DNA of 64,000 bases from Lepidostoma basale (taxonomy: Eukaryota; Arthropoda; Insecta; Trichoptera; Lepidostomatidae): contig JAHDVF020000902.1 of NCBI GenBank assembly GCA_022606425.2, positions 124,001 through 188,000 on the forward strand, given 5' to 3'. Position numbers and translations under genes: made by a program. Below are positions 52,810-62,800 of the stretch, one piece after another (the first letter of the stretch is position 1; each line of letters opens with the position of its first letter). Under the pieces are notes generated by a model. It was not told the DNA's origin. It was given only the letters and a program-made list of their open reading frames with translations, and searched no databases.

Positions 52810-52955
52810 GACATTTGATAATGCCTTAGAAGGGCGAAATATGTCATCCCCCAAAAAATATAATAAAACTTCTAGAAAAACATAAGTTTTTTCATTCGTA
52901 TTAATTATTTAATATGGAGTTTTACATCATTGTTCAAAAAACAATAAACAGAACA
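52810..52955 (+). repeat. PH5 repeat, full-length reference copy
   Basis: TTTGATAATGCCTTAGAAGG, GCGAAATATGTCATCCCCC, AAAATATAATAAAACTTCTA, AAACATAAGTTTTTTCATTC, GTATTAATTATTTAATATGG, AGTTTTACATCATTGTTC. The head has the layout GATAAU-hairpin-GAAA-AYAUGUC, but A replaces the catalytic G8 and U replaces C3 in every copy seen. Confidence 0.7.
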
Positions 52956-52959
52956 GAAG

Positions 52960-53030
52960 TTTGACGAAACAGCTGTCGCGTAAAATAAAATACAATTGTG
53001 ATACATAAAACAAAGTTAAATAACGAATTT
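52960..53030 (+). repeat. PH2 repeat, truncated arm
   Basis: GTTTGACGAAACAGCTGTCG, CGTAAAATAAAATACAATTG, ATACATAAAACAAAGTT. It starts inside stem II and abuts the PH1 palindrome. Confidence 0.65.
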
Positions 53031-53076
53031 TTATGAATTAAAACACTGTTTTTCCACTTTTGAGTTTATTTTTCTC

Positions 53077-53110
53077 GACATGTTTCGAAGGTTTACACCT
53101 TTATCATCGG
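53077..53110 (-). ncRNA. Hammerhead-like motif, PH1 left arm
   Basis: Stem I UUCUC pairs fully with GAGAA after the cut site. Core CCGAUGA (U4 is C), then U, a stem II loop (AAAGGUGUAAACCUU), GAAA reached through UC, palindromic ACAUGU, C17 at 53077. U4C is the only departure in the first core strand. Confidence 0.5.
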
Positions 53111-53136
53111 GAGAACGACCAGTTTATATCGTTCTC

Positions 53137-53170
53137 CCAATGATGAAGGTGTAAGCATTCGAAACATGTC
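53137..53170 (+). ncRNA. Hammerhead-like motif, PH1 right arm
   Basis: CCAAUGA (U4C and G5A), U, hairpin GAAGGU...CAUUC, GAAA, ACAUGU, C17 at 53170, then UAGAAAAAUAAAC. G5A would be expected to abolish cutting. Confidence 0.4.
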
Positions 53171-53299
53171 TAGAAAAATAAACTCAAAAGTGGAATAAAC
53201 AGTGTTTTAATTTATAAAAAATCGTCATTATTGAATTCCACAGTGTTAACGCCTTAAATTTATCTAAAGTTATTTAATTAAACAGTTTAAAATTACAGT

Positions 53300-53640
53300 T
53301 TATATCTTACTACTACTCTATCCTGACACACCTCTCTAGCTTCCTCAACATACATACTGTGAGTCATACAAGCAAGTCAATTCTTTCGACATCTTACATG
53401 GCTGACCTTTAAAATTTGTTTAATTTGATTATGTCATATTTTCCTCGGTATTCCTCGACTCTGTATTACATTCATCACCAACGGATATTTTCTCAAACCA
53501 TTCTTTCTTCATCCATGCGTTACGTATGTCCAAGCCAACACAGTGATCCTGCCATATTTTTGTTCATAATACTTTCTTCCGCTCTACATTCCTTCCTGAT
53601 ATCAGCATTTGAAGTTCTGTCGTCAGTTTTGTATAGCTGC
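53300..53640 (-). mobile_element. LINE-A subfamily 2 fragment
   Basis: CTACTCTATCCTGACACACC, TTTCCTCGGTATTCCTCGAC, CGCTCTACATTCCTTCCTGA match 43265-43800 in order; no tail. Confidence 0.65.
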
Positions 53641-53965
53641 CAAATATCAGATCAGAAATCAGACGTCACACTTGTATATAAAACTACCTTGTACCCACTC
53701 AGTATATAATACATGTTAGAACATGTTTTGAAATGTTGTTTATACAAGTAAGAGCATCCGCGGGGTCTAATTTATTTATTATCATTGAAAATTGTACGTT
53801 TCAAAATGATTCCCGCGTAATTTGAGTACGAACACCAAGTTCTCTCTAACCGCAGAGACACGTTATTGGACACCTTCGGCAAGTGATAATAAAAGGCTTT
53901 CTGTTCGTTTTAGAACAAGATTTTCAATTTCTTATTCTTAGATCTCAATAACATTCTTTTAAAAT
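53641..53965. other. Non-coding stretch
   Basis: No gene or recognised repeat. Confidence 0.4.
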
Positions 53966-55205
53966 TAGGTGTTCCCGGAATCAATGTCATTTTTTATAAA
54001 AAAAACTTTTATTTCATTTTTTTAAATTATTTATTATTATTTATTATACAAGGGAATTTCCAGTATTATCTAAGACTCTTTGCCGTCTATTAACTAAATC
54101 TACAATCCCTCTTCCATAAACTGCTTTTGGTTTATATTCGAAGAGACCTGATTTCAGTTCTTCGATATTGTCGATTTTTTGTTCCTTAATTGCATTTCTT
54201 AAGAGCGAAACAAGTGATAGTCGCTCGGTGCCAAGTCCGAAGAACAAGGTGGAAGCAATAAAATATCCCAGGCAAGGTCCTGGATTTTTATTCCGGGTTA
54301 TATCGGCAACATGTGGCCGGGTGTTGTCATATTGAATAATGACTTTCCTTCTATTCACAAGAGCAAGTCTAATTTCTTGTAACAAAACATTTAAGTTATC
54401 CATCTGTTTATAATAGAGGGCTGTGGTAATAATTTGGCCTTGATATAAAACTTCAGAATAAATCATATCGTACCTTTCAAATCCGACCACACACACAATA
54501 ATGCTTTCCGAGGATGTATTCCTGATTTTGGGTGTTGGAATTGGGGTTTTACTATTGTTTCTTTTTTTAAATATCATGATAAAGGACCCATTTGTCGTCC
54601 CCGATGATAAAGTCACGGAGAAACAGGGTAGACGCTTTTTTTGCAGTATTTTGCATATGCTGAGGCGTTGAGTTTTGTTGCAATCGGTTAGCGCGTGAGG
54701 AACACAGATTTTTTTTCTAACTGTTCTCAATTTCTCGTATGTATTCGATCGTGATGTGCCGACCTTCTTCGATAATTCTTCAATGGTCTTATTTGGATTT
54801 GCTTTGATTTCCAACTTTAGAGCTGCTTCATCCACTAGACTGTGTCGTCCACTTCGAGCCACGTCCTTCAAATCGAGATTGCACTTTCGATTTTTTTTTA
54901 ACCAACGTTGGCACTCTCTTTTGGCCAGTATATCACCGTTAATGTCCCAAAAGGATTCCGTTGCTTTTGTCGCAGTTTTTTTTTATTAAAAAAAAGCAGC
55001 TTACGGCTTTTTAATTTTTTTTCCAAAGGACACGTTGCTGCCATTATTTGTAGATGGGGTAGAAGAGATTTTTGTTTGTTTAAAAGAAAGACAAACGATT
55101 ACAAAGAAGAAGAAAAAAATACATCACACATCTGGTCAACGGACCCAAAAATTCTGATCCAAAGTTACCTATTGAAAAAACGACATTAATTCCTGGAACA
55201 CCTAA
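53966..55205 (-). mobile_element. Full-length mariner-like element, 1.24 kb
   Basis: The terminal repeats TAGGTGTTCCCGGAATCAAT (left) and ATTAATTCCTGGAACACCTA (right) match at most positions, with TA at each tip. One transposase pseudogene fills it (54044-55044). A complete mariner-sized unit, unlike the two partial ones at 26039 and 29328. Confidence 0.9.
54044..55044 (-). pseudogene. Mariner transposase pseudogene
   Basis: Mariner transposases cut and paste DNA at TA sites using a D,D34D triad. The start is ATG at 55044; an N-terminal stretch (LKSRKLLFFN) leads into a frame break at a 9-A run near 54980. The frame then stays open to 54044: SFWDINGDILAKRECQRWLK, RSGRHSLVDEAALKLEIKAN (helix-turn-helix, with TIEELSKKVGTSRSNTYEKL), PIPTPKIRNTSSESI, LNVLLQEIRLALVNRRKVII, QYDNTRPHVADITR with the second Asp. 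The first Asp (TGDxKW) reads SGTTNGS. The third-Asp region (GLGTERLSLVSLL) is shifted or mutated. Length fits a ~340-residue family. Inactive. Confidence 0.85.
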
Positions 55206-55232
55206 TAGCTTATAAAGCGCTTCTATTTCTAA

Positions 55233-55400
55233 ATTGACTAACTAACTAACTAACCATCACGCCGTTTATTTCTTTCCTGACATATTTCTCTCGTTTCCTC
55301 AACATTCATACATCGTGTCATGCACACCCGTCGATTTCTCTGACTCCTCACGTGGCCGACATTCAATATTTGATTTCTTTGATCGTGCCAAGTTTGTAGT
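55233..55400 (-). mobile_element. LINE-A 3' fragment
   Basis: CTAA repeats, CCATCACGCCGTTTATTTCT (a short deletion after GCCGT), then TTTGATCGTGCCAAG. Confidence 0.8.
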
Positions 55401-55857
55401 GACACGAACCGATCTCACTCTCCAATACAGAGTTTTTTTTCTTTTTAATTTTTTCTCAAAATGTGTTTCGCAAAACGAAATGCATTACATAATAAATACG
55501 TGGCGTTGAGTGAGTTAGCTTTTAGTTCTTACCTTTAATAAAAATAACTTGGTACTAAAATAGTAACAATTCTTATTTTTGAAAGCAATTTTGTGTTACT
55601 ATTTAAAGTCTTGAATGGCGGGTTTCCATGTCCGATTCGGATATAAATACACACGCGCTAGTACCGACATTAAAATTCAGAGTTTCATTCATTCGGAGCT
55701 TTTCGAACCTCTAATCAATAATTCATCATACAAATGTATTCCGGGCACCATTCTGTACTTTCCACATTAAAGAAAACAATATTAAATCGTCATGTTAATT
55801 TTGTTCACACTAATTAAACATATTATTAAAATGCTCTCTAAAGGTTGTTTTTGTGTG
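55401..55857. other. Non-coding stretch
   Basis: No gene or recognised repeat. Confidence 0.4.
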
Positions 55858-56115
55858 TAGACATCAATATTTTTTTAACCCCTATTGTGTGGCTGGCTAT
55901 ATTAGCAGTCCAAAAATATTGGTTTCGAACTGAGACAGACTGCATGTGCAGCTCACATTTTAATGAATATTATACATCTTTTTTACTTTTGTTACTCACT
56001 ATTAAATTTATGATGAACTTGGAATACCTGTCCGAGATGCCAATGCAGTTACGTGAAGTTCGAAATCAATTTACTGCGAATGAAGGCAACAGCATAAAGA
56101 GGGTTAAACATATTG
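55858..56115 (+). repeat. Unclassified dispersed repeat, copy 2
   Basis: AACCCCTATTGTGTGGCTGG, ACAGACTGCATGTGCAGCTC, ATGATGAACTTGGAATACCT, GTGAAGTTCGAAATCAATTT, ACTGCGAATGAAGGCAACAG. Pairs with 34696-34950. Confidence 0.5.
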
Positions 56116-56454
56116 AATTCTAGGTTTTCCATTTACTTCTATAAAATGAATATCTTAGTTGCAACAAATAAAAAAACGATACTTTTTCTATATTTGCTTT
56201 TCACTCCTTAGACTCTCTCGAAGATAGACGAACACTAAACAATATGATGCTACATCACCAAGTCATACATTTCAGAATTGATGACTCCGAACATCTTAGC
56301 AGATTGACAATTAATACCCCTATGTTTAGTACAAGACACAACGCGAGCCAAGTATTCCACCTTCGAGCGCGGCAATGTACCGGATATGTGACACTTACAA
56401 CAAATCTTTTAATGCAATCGACGTTTTTCACCTAAACGCTTATGATTTTTTTTT
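56116..56454. other. Non-coding stretch
   Basis: No gene; moderate-GC at 56240-56430 without a recognised motif. Confidence 0.35.
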
Positions 56455-56750
56455 AAATAGTTGCAGCAACTTTTCGGTGTGTATAATGCTATAATGTTAT
56501 ATTCCTTTATTTGTATTATTATTATTATCTTTTTTTGTTAATTTTTATACTATTACCTTAGTTAGTTTTATCTTGATTTTAGTTTAGTTAAATCTCGTTT
56601 CATAAGTCTAATGTTAACTCTGTTCATTCATTTATATTTGTAGATTTAATATGTAATTGGTCTTATTTAAGTAATTTTTTGTGTACTTTACTTATTCGCT
56701 GTTTGTTTCCCTTAAATAAATAAATAAATAACTAATTAAAATCTGCTGGT
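56455..56750 (+). mobile_element. LINE-K 3' end
   Basis: TATGTAATTGGTCTTATTTA, GTGTACTTTACTTATTCGCT, GTTTGTTTCCCTTAAATAAA with AAAT repeats; matches 18120-18235. Confidence 0.55.
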
Positions 56751-57139
56751 CCAAATTCATAAATTCTTTTTTCCATTCCCTTTACGAATATATATCATTA
56801 TTTATTTAAAAAATATATTTTCCTACTTATCATAACAGTATAAGAAAGTAGCAAATGGGCATCGGATCCCGATGTTTCACATTTCACGCACAATGTTGCC
56901 TCTAGCCTCCGCCTCCAGTGGTGTGTCTCTAACCGCGGACGCGAGAGAGTTACCCGAAAGTTTGGGTCCACGGGACCCGGGTACCCGTACTCTATTTCGA
57001 TACTTACGCCCAATCAGTGGTGTTGCGTGGAACATAATATTATACATGAAAAATAGTAATAATGTATGCATTTAAAAAAAAAAAACAATGATCGAATTAT
57101 TCGGCGATGTCTTCAATTTAAAGAAGTTATTAGTTAGAT
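56751..57139. other. Non-coding stretch with GC-rich core
   Basis: 56860-57030 is GC-rich (GTTGCCTCTAGCCTCCGCC, CACGGGACCCGGGTACCCG). No frame with splice signals; no repeat recognised. Confidence 0.3.
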
Positions 57140-57640
57140 AAATAAATGGTGCACTCAAAGTCATTACCGCAAATAGAAATATATCGACTAAAGCAAAGAT
57201 GGCAGTGCACAATGGAGTTCTAGTGCCGACTCTTATGTATGGAAGTGAAGCTTGGAGTTGGCAGAATTGAGTTGGATGAAAGTAGAATAAATGCCGTAGA
57301 AATGAGATCACAAAGAAGGATGTGCGGAAAAACAATGTATGATGGAAAATCTAATGATGATGTAAGAAAGGAATGTAAGGTGGATGAATGCGAAATAAAT
57401 AAAATCAAGAAAGAGTCACTTCGATGGTTACGACATATGGAACGAATGGATGGGGGAAGAATGATTAAAAATATGTGAATTTTTAAAGTAGGAACAATCG
57501 ACGGGCGTGCATTTCACGATGTGTGAATGTAGAAGAGTCGCTAGAGTTATGTCAGGATAGAACAATGTGCGATCCATCCTCTCTGCCTACCCATCCGGGG
57601 AAATGGCGTGATGGTTATTTATTTAGTTAGTTAGTTTATT
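57140..57640 (+). mobile_element. LINE-A subfamily 2, 3' fragment
   Basis: ATAAATGGTGCACTCAAAG, LMYGSEAWSWQN-type text, DESRINAVEMRSQRRMCGKT, MYDGKSNDDVRKECKVDECE, LRHMERMDGGRM; a deletion removes the GRPRKTW part. Ends GGGGAAATGGCGTGATGG. Confidence 0.75.
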
Positions 57641-57763
57641 AGTTAAAAACATGTTTTCACATTTGTTTTATACTCGTAAATTGTCCAATACGACTTTTGT
57701 CTTTCATTTTAACTTCTTAATTAGACATAGTATTAATAGAAAGTATCATCGAAATAATGAAAT
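57641..57763. other. Boundary between LINE-A2 and LINE-J
   Basis: AT-rich; no repeat recognised. Confidence 0.3.
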
Positions 57764-58910
57764 ATGTATAAAAAAAATACACCAAAAAGTGGAAAAAAGA
57801 GCATTTTAATTAATAAAATAAAACAGTTATACTTAGGCCCGATATTATTTATAATGTTCACTAATGACATTGTCAAAATAATTTATTCATTTGGTCTGCT
57901 GTCTCATTGCTATGCTGACGACCAGCAAATTTATTTCTTTTGTGACCCTCATAACATCAGCCATCTAAAATCCATAACTTTAAAGTGCATTGAAGCTATA
58001 TCGAATTGGATGGCCTCAAAAAAATTAAAATTAAACCCTTCCAAAACGGAATTTCTCTGGACCGCCTCAATGAAGCGCCAGCACTTAGTCGATCATGCTC
58101 CGATATCAACATTCGGAATTGACATCATCCCTAATAACTCCATTAAACTTCTTGGAATCAACTTCGAAGCAGATCTCTCATTAAAAACCCAAATAAATAA
58201 GACAGTGAGCGCCAGCTTCTTTCACCTAAGGCAGCTCAAAGCAATCAAAAGAAATATTCCCACTGATGCATTAAAAACACTTAATTCCTTCGTCGTTTCT
58301 CGACTCGACTATTGCAACGGCATATATGCCAACATACCCAAGAAACAAACGAACAAACGTCAATCCGTTTTCAATGCGGCAGCACGACTTATAAAAGGTG
58401 TTCCAAAAAACTCGCAAATTTCACAACATCTAAAAGATCTTCATTGGCTCAAGTGTCCTGAAAGAATCCAGTATAAACTATGCTGGACGGTTTTTAAAGC
58501 GCTTCACGGAATGGCACCAGCCTATATATCTGAACTTTGTGTTGCTGATAGCCCTAACTTGCGGCAATCTACGCTTCGATCAGCAAACTCCTCGGCAATA
58601 GGCAGATTAGTTGAGCCAAAGCGCAACCCCCGGACAAATTTCGGAGATCGGGCCTTCGCAGTGGCAGGTCCGTCCGCCTGGAATATGCTTCCTGCACGCC
58701 TCAGATGCATTGACAATCCGACAGACTTTAAATCTCACCTAAAAACCCACCTTTTCAAAATATCCCATAAAATGTAAACAACGGTTATCTGATTGCTGGT
58801 GTCACATGCAGCTCTCATGACTAAAAACATTGTCAAAGCGCCCTTGAGGTGAGCTATTCACGAAAACGGCGCTATACAAATTAGCCTAATTATTATTATT
58901 ATTATTATTG
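57764..58910 (+). mobile_element. LINE-J (CR1/L2-like), 337-codon open frame and 3' UTR
   Basis: The longest open frame here (57764-58777) covers the RT second half: GPILFIMFTNDIV (thumb-side motif before the catalytic box), HCYADDQQIYF (intact YADD), KLKLNPSKTEFLW, IKLLGINFEADLSLKTQINK, then the C-terminal SFVVSRLDYCNGIYANIPKK, VFNAAARLIKGVPK, LKDLHWLKCPERIQYKL, KALHGMAPAYISEL and NFGDRAFAVAGPSAWNMLPA. This order is typical of CR1/L2 elements. The endonuclease and RT start are missing. The 3' UTR (to 58905) ends in ATT repeats and is repeated at 1232-1361. It has no stops, so the insertion is young, but it is 5'-truncated and cannot be autonomous. Confidence 0.88.
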
Positions 58911-59449
58911 GATACCAGTGTTAACGTATTAAATTTATATTAAACAAAAACCAATACTTTACAAGCACATTGACTCATTTTAAGTTCCTGAATCACCCCG
59001 TATGGCTTAAAAACGTTACTGTATGGCGTTAACATTCTGTTTTTCACGTTTTTCGACCACTTTTAATAATATCAAAGCTCGCGGGCCCAAACATGTTTTG
59101 GTGTTCTATTTTTTTTTTTTCAAAATTGCGCCACCGCTACTGGCACACTATACGCGGCCGCCGCCACTCCATTGATTACTTCCCAACTCGTTTAAAACAT
59201 TTCTCTCGGCGACAGTGTTGGAAATCCACAGTTTTGTAATTGCGCGAAGCTTTTACGAATTTCAACCGAAACTCGAAAGCCGTGACGATCATTTTTCGCG
59301 GAAATTATCCTACTGGAAATACGCCGTAATTTGTTAATCAAATGGCTCGTGTGGAGTTTTGTCAACTACTTCAGTTGCTAGTAAATTCTGCGTGACGCTG
59401 AGTACTTGTTGCAATGCTCTTAAAAATGATTAAATAATTGCTTTCCTAC
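58911..59449. other. TE-poor stretch
   Basis: 59130-59400 is moderate-GC unique sequence (TATACGCGGCCGCCGCCACT, GCCGTGACGATCATTTTTCG). No gene; candidate conserved intronic sequence. Confidence 0.3.
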
Positions 59450-60060
59450 CTTAATGTACTCAGAGTTAAATGATACAGTAGCCGGAATTGGTTTGCAACT
59501 CAATACCCATAAGACCAAGTGGATGAGTGTTTCCAGAAGCATAAAAACCTTACCTCACCACTAATGGATATTTGCATGGAAGTCGATAAAATCGAGCAAG
59601 TGAGAGAGAATTCACTTATCCCGGTAAGGTCATGAAGGAAACCAATGATATGCACGCGGAGTAGGAATGTGGAGTTTTAAAGGGCCTACGTGTTGCAGCG
59701 TCCTTGAACAAGTCCCAGCTTCTATCCACAAACATCAAGCTGCGCGTTGATAACACCATCATCAAGCCAGTGGTGACATGATTCGAGTCGTGAACAATGA
59801 CCATTTAAGAGCAACAAAGAATACTGGTTTGAGAGTAGGATCCTAAAAATGACCCTGGGACTCAGACCTAATATTGCAGCGAAGCTTGTCAGAGTCATAG
59901 AACCAACCGTACAATTGACCAAATCTCCCCTATAACAAGCACCGTGAGAGGCGAACGCCTAGCATGAATTGGGCACGTTTGTCGAACCAGAGAGACCCTG
60001 TTCGCGTCAAAACATGCCGGAATATGACCTCTTGAAAGGGCTAGATGAGTTTAATGGTTT
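59450..60060 (+). mobile_element. LINE-L 3' portion, degraded
   Basis: With many stops: GIGLQLNTHKTKWMSVSRS (RT end), FKGPT/ASIHKHQ in alternate frames, then text aligning to IKPVVTYGSESW, RRILRMTLGLRPN and RDPVRVKTCRNMTS. Post-RT order of a jockey/RTE-like LINE. Confidence 0.6.
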
Positions 60061-60189
60061 AATGTTCAATGTGATCTGGTTAGGTTGGGCGAAACAAACT
60101 GCCAGGAGTAAAGAGCACAGTATAATTCATATAAGAAACTAGAAATAAAATTATCAATGAGGCTAAAACTCTTCAAGAGTTTTAAGGGC

Positions 60190-60500
60190 AAACGAAGTAG
60201 GTAAGCTTCATATATTTACGATTATATGGTGTTGAGTCGTGGACCTGTAAAGTTTGTATCGTGAACCGACTGGAGGCGTTTGAAATGTTGCTGCATCTCA
60301 AAATGCTGGGCATTCTTTATACCGATATGGTCAGAAACATGAATGTTCTCCAGATGGTCAAAACTGATAAAAAAGTTGACCAGCGTTAAAGCCCGTAATG
60401 TGTCGTATTTGGGTCACGTGTTTTGGAGAGAAAAATATGAAATCTGCACTCGATCATTGAAGGCGAAATAGAGGGAACTATGTCGACGATATGTAATATG
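60190..60500 (+). mobile_element. LINE-I fragment
   Basis: YGVESWTCKVCIVNRLEAFE, MLLHLKMLGILYTDMVRNMN, VSYLGHVFWREKYEICT, KAK*REL: same family as 46418-46875, with stops. Confidence 0.6.
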
Positions 60501-60549
60501 TATATATGTGTTCACATATATTCACACACAAAGATTTATAATAATAATA

Positions 60550-60745
60550 ACTAACTAACTAACTAACTAACCATCACGCCGTCTCCCCGAAAGGGTAGGC
60601 AGAAAGAATGGACTGCCACACTTTAATCGATGCGGCACTCCATCCTTCTCTTTTCGCCATCGCGAGAGACGCGGTGTGATGGGTTGCGAACCTCATCGCC
60701 ACCAAAAGGCATCTCCCGCGCACACTTTGATCGTTCAACGTCTAC
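60550..60745 (-). mobile_element. SINE-3 carrying the LINE-A 3' end (tail intact)
   Basis: CTAA repeats, CCATCACGCCGTCTCCCCGA, AAGGGTAGGCAGAAAGAATG, GACTGCCACACTTT are LINE-A; after 60624 it switches to GATGCGGCACTCCATCCTTC and GGGTTGCGAACCTCATCGCC like 27719-27897. The identical switch point in two copies shows a fixed chimera. Confidence 0.8.
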
Positions 60746-60754
60746 TTTGGTAAT

Positions 60755-60860
60755 CATACATTTGATAATGCCTAAGCAAGGTGAAAGAAAACATATAATT
60801 TCATTTGTATTAATTATTTAATATGGAGTTTTACATCTTTATTCAAGAAACAATAAAAAA
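60755..60860 (+). repeat. PH5 repeat
   Basis: TTTGATAATGCCTAAGCAAG, GTGAAAGAAAACATATAATT, TCATTTGTATTAATTATTTA, ATATGGAGTTTTACATC. Confidence 0.6.
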
Positions 60861-61479
60861 TTCTAGAGGCCTTGATTTGGTAATTTTTATTAATAAAAAA
60901 AATCCTCAATTCAGGCGAGATTTCAAGAAAAATATGATTAAGAAGTTTTATTTTATTTTTTATATCCAATGACATAATGGAATATCTTGACAATGTAGGT
61001 AAGTAAAATTGTTTTAAAAGGCACATAATATTATTTTGTGAGTGGGTGGCGAGTGGCATCGGGTCATTCCTTCTTCCATAGTATGTGATGAGCAAGTTGG
61101 TTCCGAGGAAGGGATTTTCTAACCCTTTTTATTATCACAATTTAGTTTTATTATGTGTTATAGTCTTATTATTTAAATACAAATAAGACTAAAATAATAC
61201 TAAAAATATTCAATACAAATAATTATCATTATGAATTCATATTATCATTTACAAACAAACATAGACCATTGTTTAAAATTTCCGTAGTTATTTATATAAA
61301 AAAAAAAATTACACTCGCAATACAAATGATCGAGTGCAAAGTTATATAAACACAACAATGAATTATTACTAATTGTTTCGACTCAGGTTAACAATAACAA
61401 TTTGGAATAATTTGAAAGCATGAAATAACTTGAATCAACAAGTAAGTTTCTTTTATGAACATTTTTACTTAATACTAAA
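60861..61479. other. AT-rich non-coding stretch
   Basis: No gene or recognised repeat. Confidence 0.4.
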
Positions 61480-61690
61480 GAAAACATTTATTTTCTAGAA
61501 GTTTAATTATGGGAATGGCTTGTTTCGGCTTTCTAAGGGATTATCAAATTTACTACTTTAAATTGATTTGATTGTGCTTTAATAAGATGAAAAATATTCC
61601 CATAAAATATATAAAACTTCTAGAAGATAGACGTTTTCATTTGTATTAATTATTTAATATGAAGTTAGTTTTACACCATTGTTTTGGCGG
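61480..61690. repeat. PH5 palindrome
   Basis: Left arm (reverse): TTTGATAATCCCTTAGAAAG, CCGAAACAAGCCATTCCCAT. Right arm (forward): ATTCCCATAAAATATATAAA, CTTCTAGAAGATAGACGTTT, ATTAATTATTTAATATGAAG. Confidence 0.6.
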
Positions 61691-62511
61691 TAACACTTTG
61701 ATATTTCAACATTATTAACTGTTTAAATATAGCGGCTTATTTTAATAAAGTGTTTTAAATTATTTTTAACAATCTCACATCACAAATTAAGTGCTTCATA
61801 CGAAAGTATTCTTTATTTTAATTTGAAACCTGTCGTGTGCGCTCGTATATTTTATAACTTAGCAAACTACATATCGACAAAAAAATTAAGCAAAATAAAT
61901 TAACTGTAGTCAATTTGAACATGTATTCATAAAATGTTATTATGTTGGTATTAATGTTGATCGACTGCCATTTTTAAACATGTATCATTGAATTGATAGT
62001 AAAAATATGTTAGTCAATCCGAGTGAAAATCGTTTAGTATGAAAAATCGTTGAAAAATAGTAAAAATATTTCAATACCAACTTTCAGTTTCATGTCACGT
62101 CTCCCCGATGTTGACTGTTACTCGAAGTAGACGTCTCTGTCCCATAAATTAACTTTCTCTATATTGTTTTTAATATTATTAGTATAAATTAGAACTAATT
62201 CTATGATTTTTTTCCCGCTAAGTTTTAATAAATTCCAGTCATTTACACTAGAATTCCATATTTATAAACCTTCATTAATCAAAATTGGAATGTTGTATTA
62301 CATAAATCATGCGCTTAACCCAACCAATGACAGGTCATAAGTCCTGTAAACACCTTGATCAACCATATTCTGTTTCCAATTTGCATCTTCGTCTCTATTG
62401 AGATACAATTGATTCTTGAATTAAAATGTTGTTGTTTTTTTTTTTTTTCTATTTGTATTTGTATAAAATAAATGTATATCTAAACATGTTTAAAACGTAG
62501 CATATCTTCAT
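61691..62511. other. AT-rich non-coding stretch
   Basis: No gene or recognised repeat. Confidence 0.4.
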
Positions 62512-62742
62512 TATCAGGAGTGGTAAGTGCTATGACTGCCAAACCGAAGGTCCGGCGTTCGATTACGGCGATGGCAGTGTGATTGTTGCACTGTCTTTGA
62601 TCTGGTGAAGAATTCACATGACAATAAAATGGCGATAGAATAGCTACCTATCACATGTCACGAGAATCAATTTGATAGCTATACCCTTTAAATCAAATTG
62701 GCTCGCGCTGTAATGTAAAGAGCGATTCTACAAAATAATAAT
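62512..62742 (+). mobile_element. SINE-1 (tRNA-derived)
   Basis: CAGGAGTGGTAAGTGCTATG (box A), GCGTTCGATTACGGCG (box B with one change), TTTGATCTGGTGAAGAATTC, GCTCGCGCTGTAATGTAAAG, tail CTACAAAATAATAAT. Confidence 0.78.
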
Positions 62743-62750
62743 ATGGTCCT

Positions 62751-62800
62751 CCCGATAAAGAACCTTTCGAAGCGTGTCGACAAAAATTCTTCCAAGTTTT
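62751..62800 (+). repeat. PH1 relic
   Basis: CTCCCGATAAAGAACCTTTC then GAAGCGTGTCGACAAAAATT: same layout as the PH1 motif, with GAAG in place of GAAA. Confidence 0.4.

Larger units (their letters stand above)
53031..53225. repeat. PH1 palindrome, reference copy with two inverted hammerhead-like motifs
   Basis: Left arm 53031-53112 and right arm about 53129-53225 are reverse complements with few differences, joined by ACGACCAGTTTATATCG. Each arm reads from the motif through AATAAACTCAAAAGTGGAA to CAGTGTTTTAATT. The two motifs point away from the centre. Confidence 0.8.

Noticed and set aside
60549..60572. TTAG/CTAA repeats as insect telomeric DNA.
   Set aside because: The unit is TTAG, not TTAGG, always 2-6 units long and always attached to the LINE-A 3' end.
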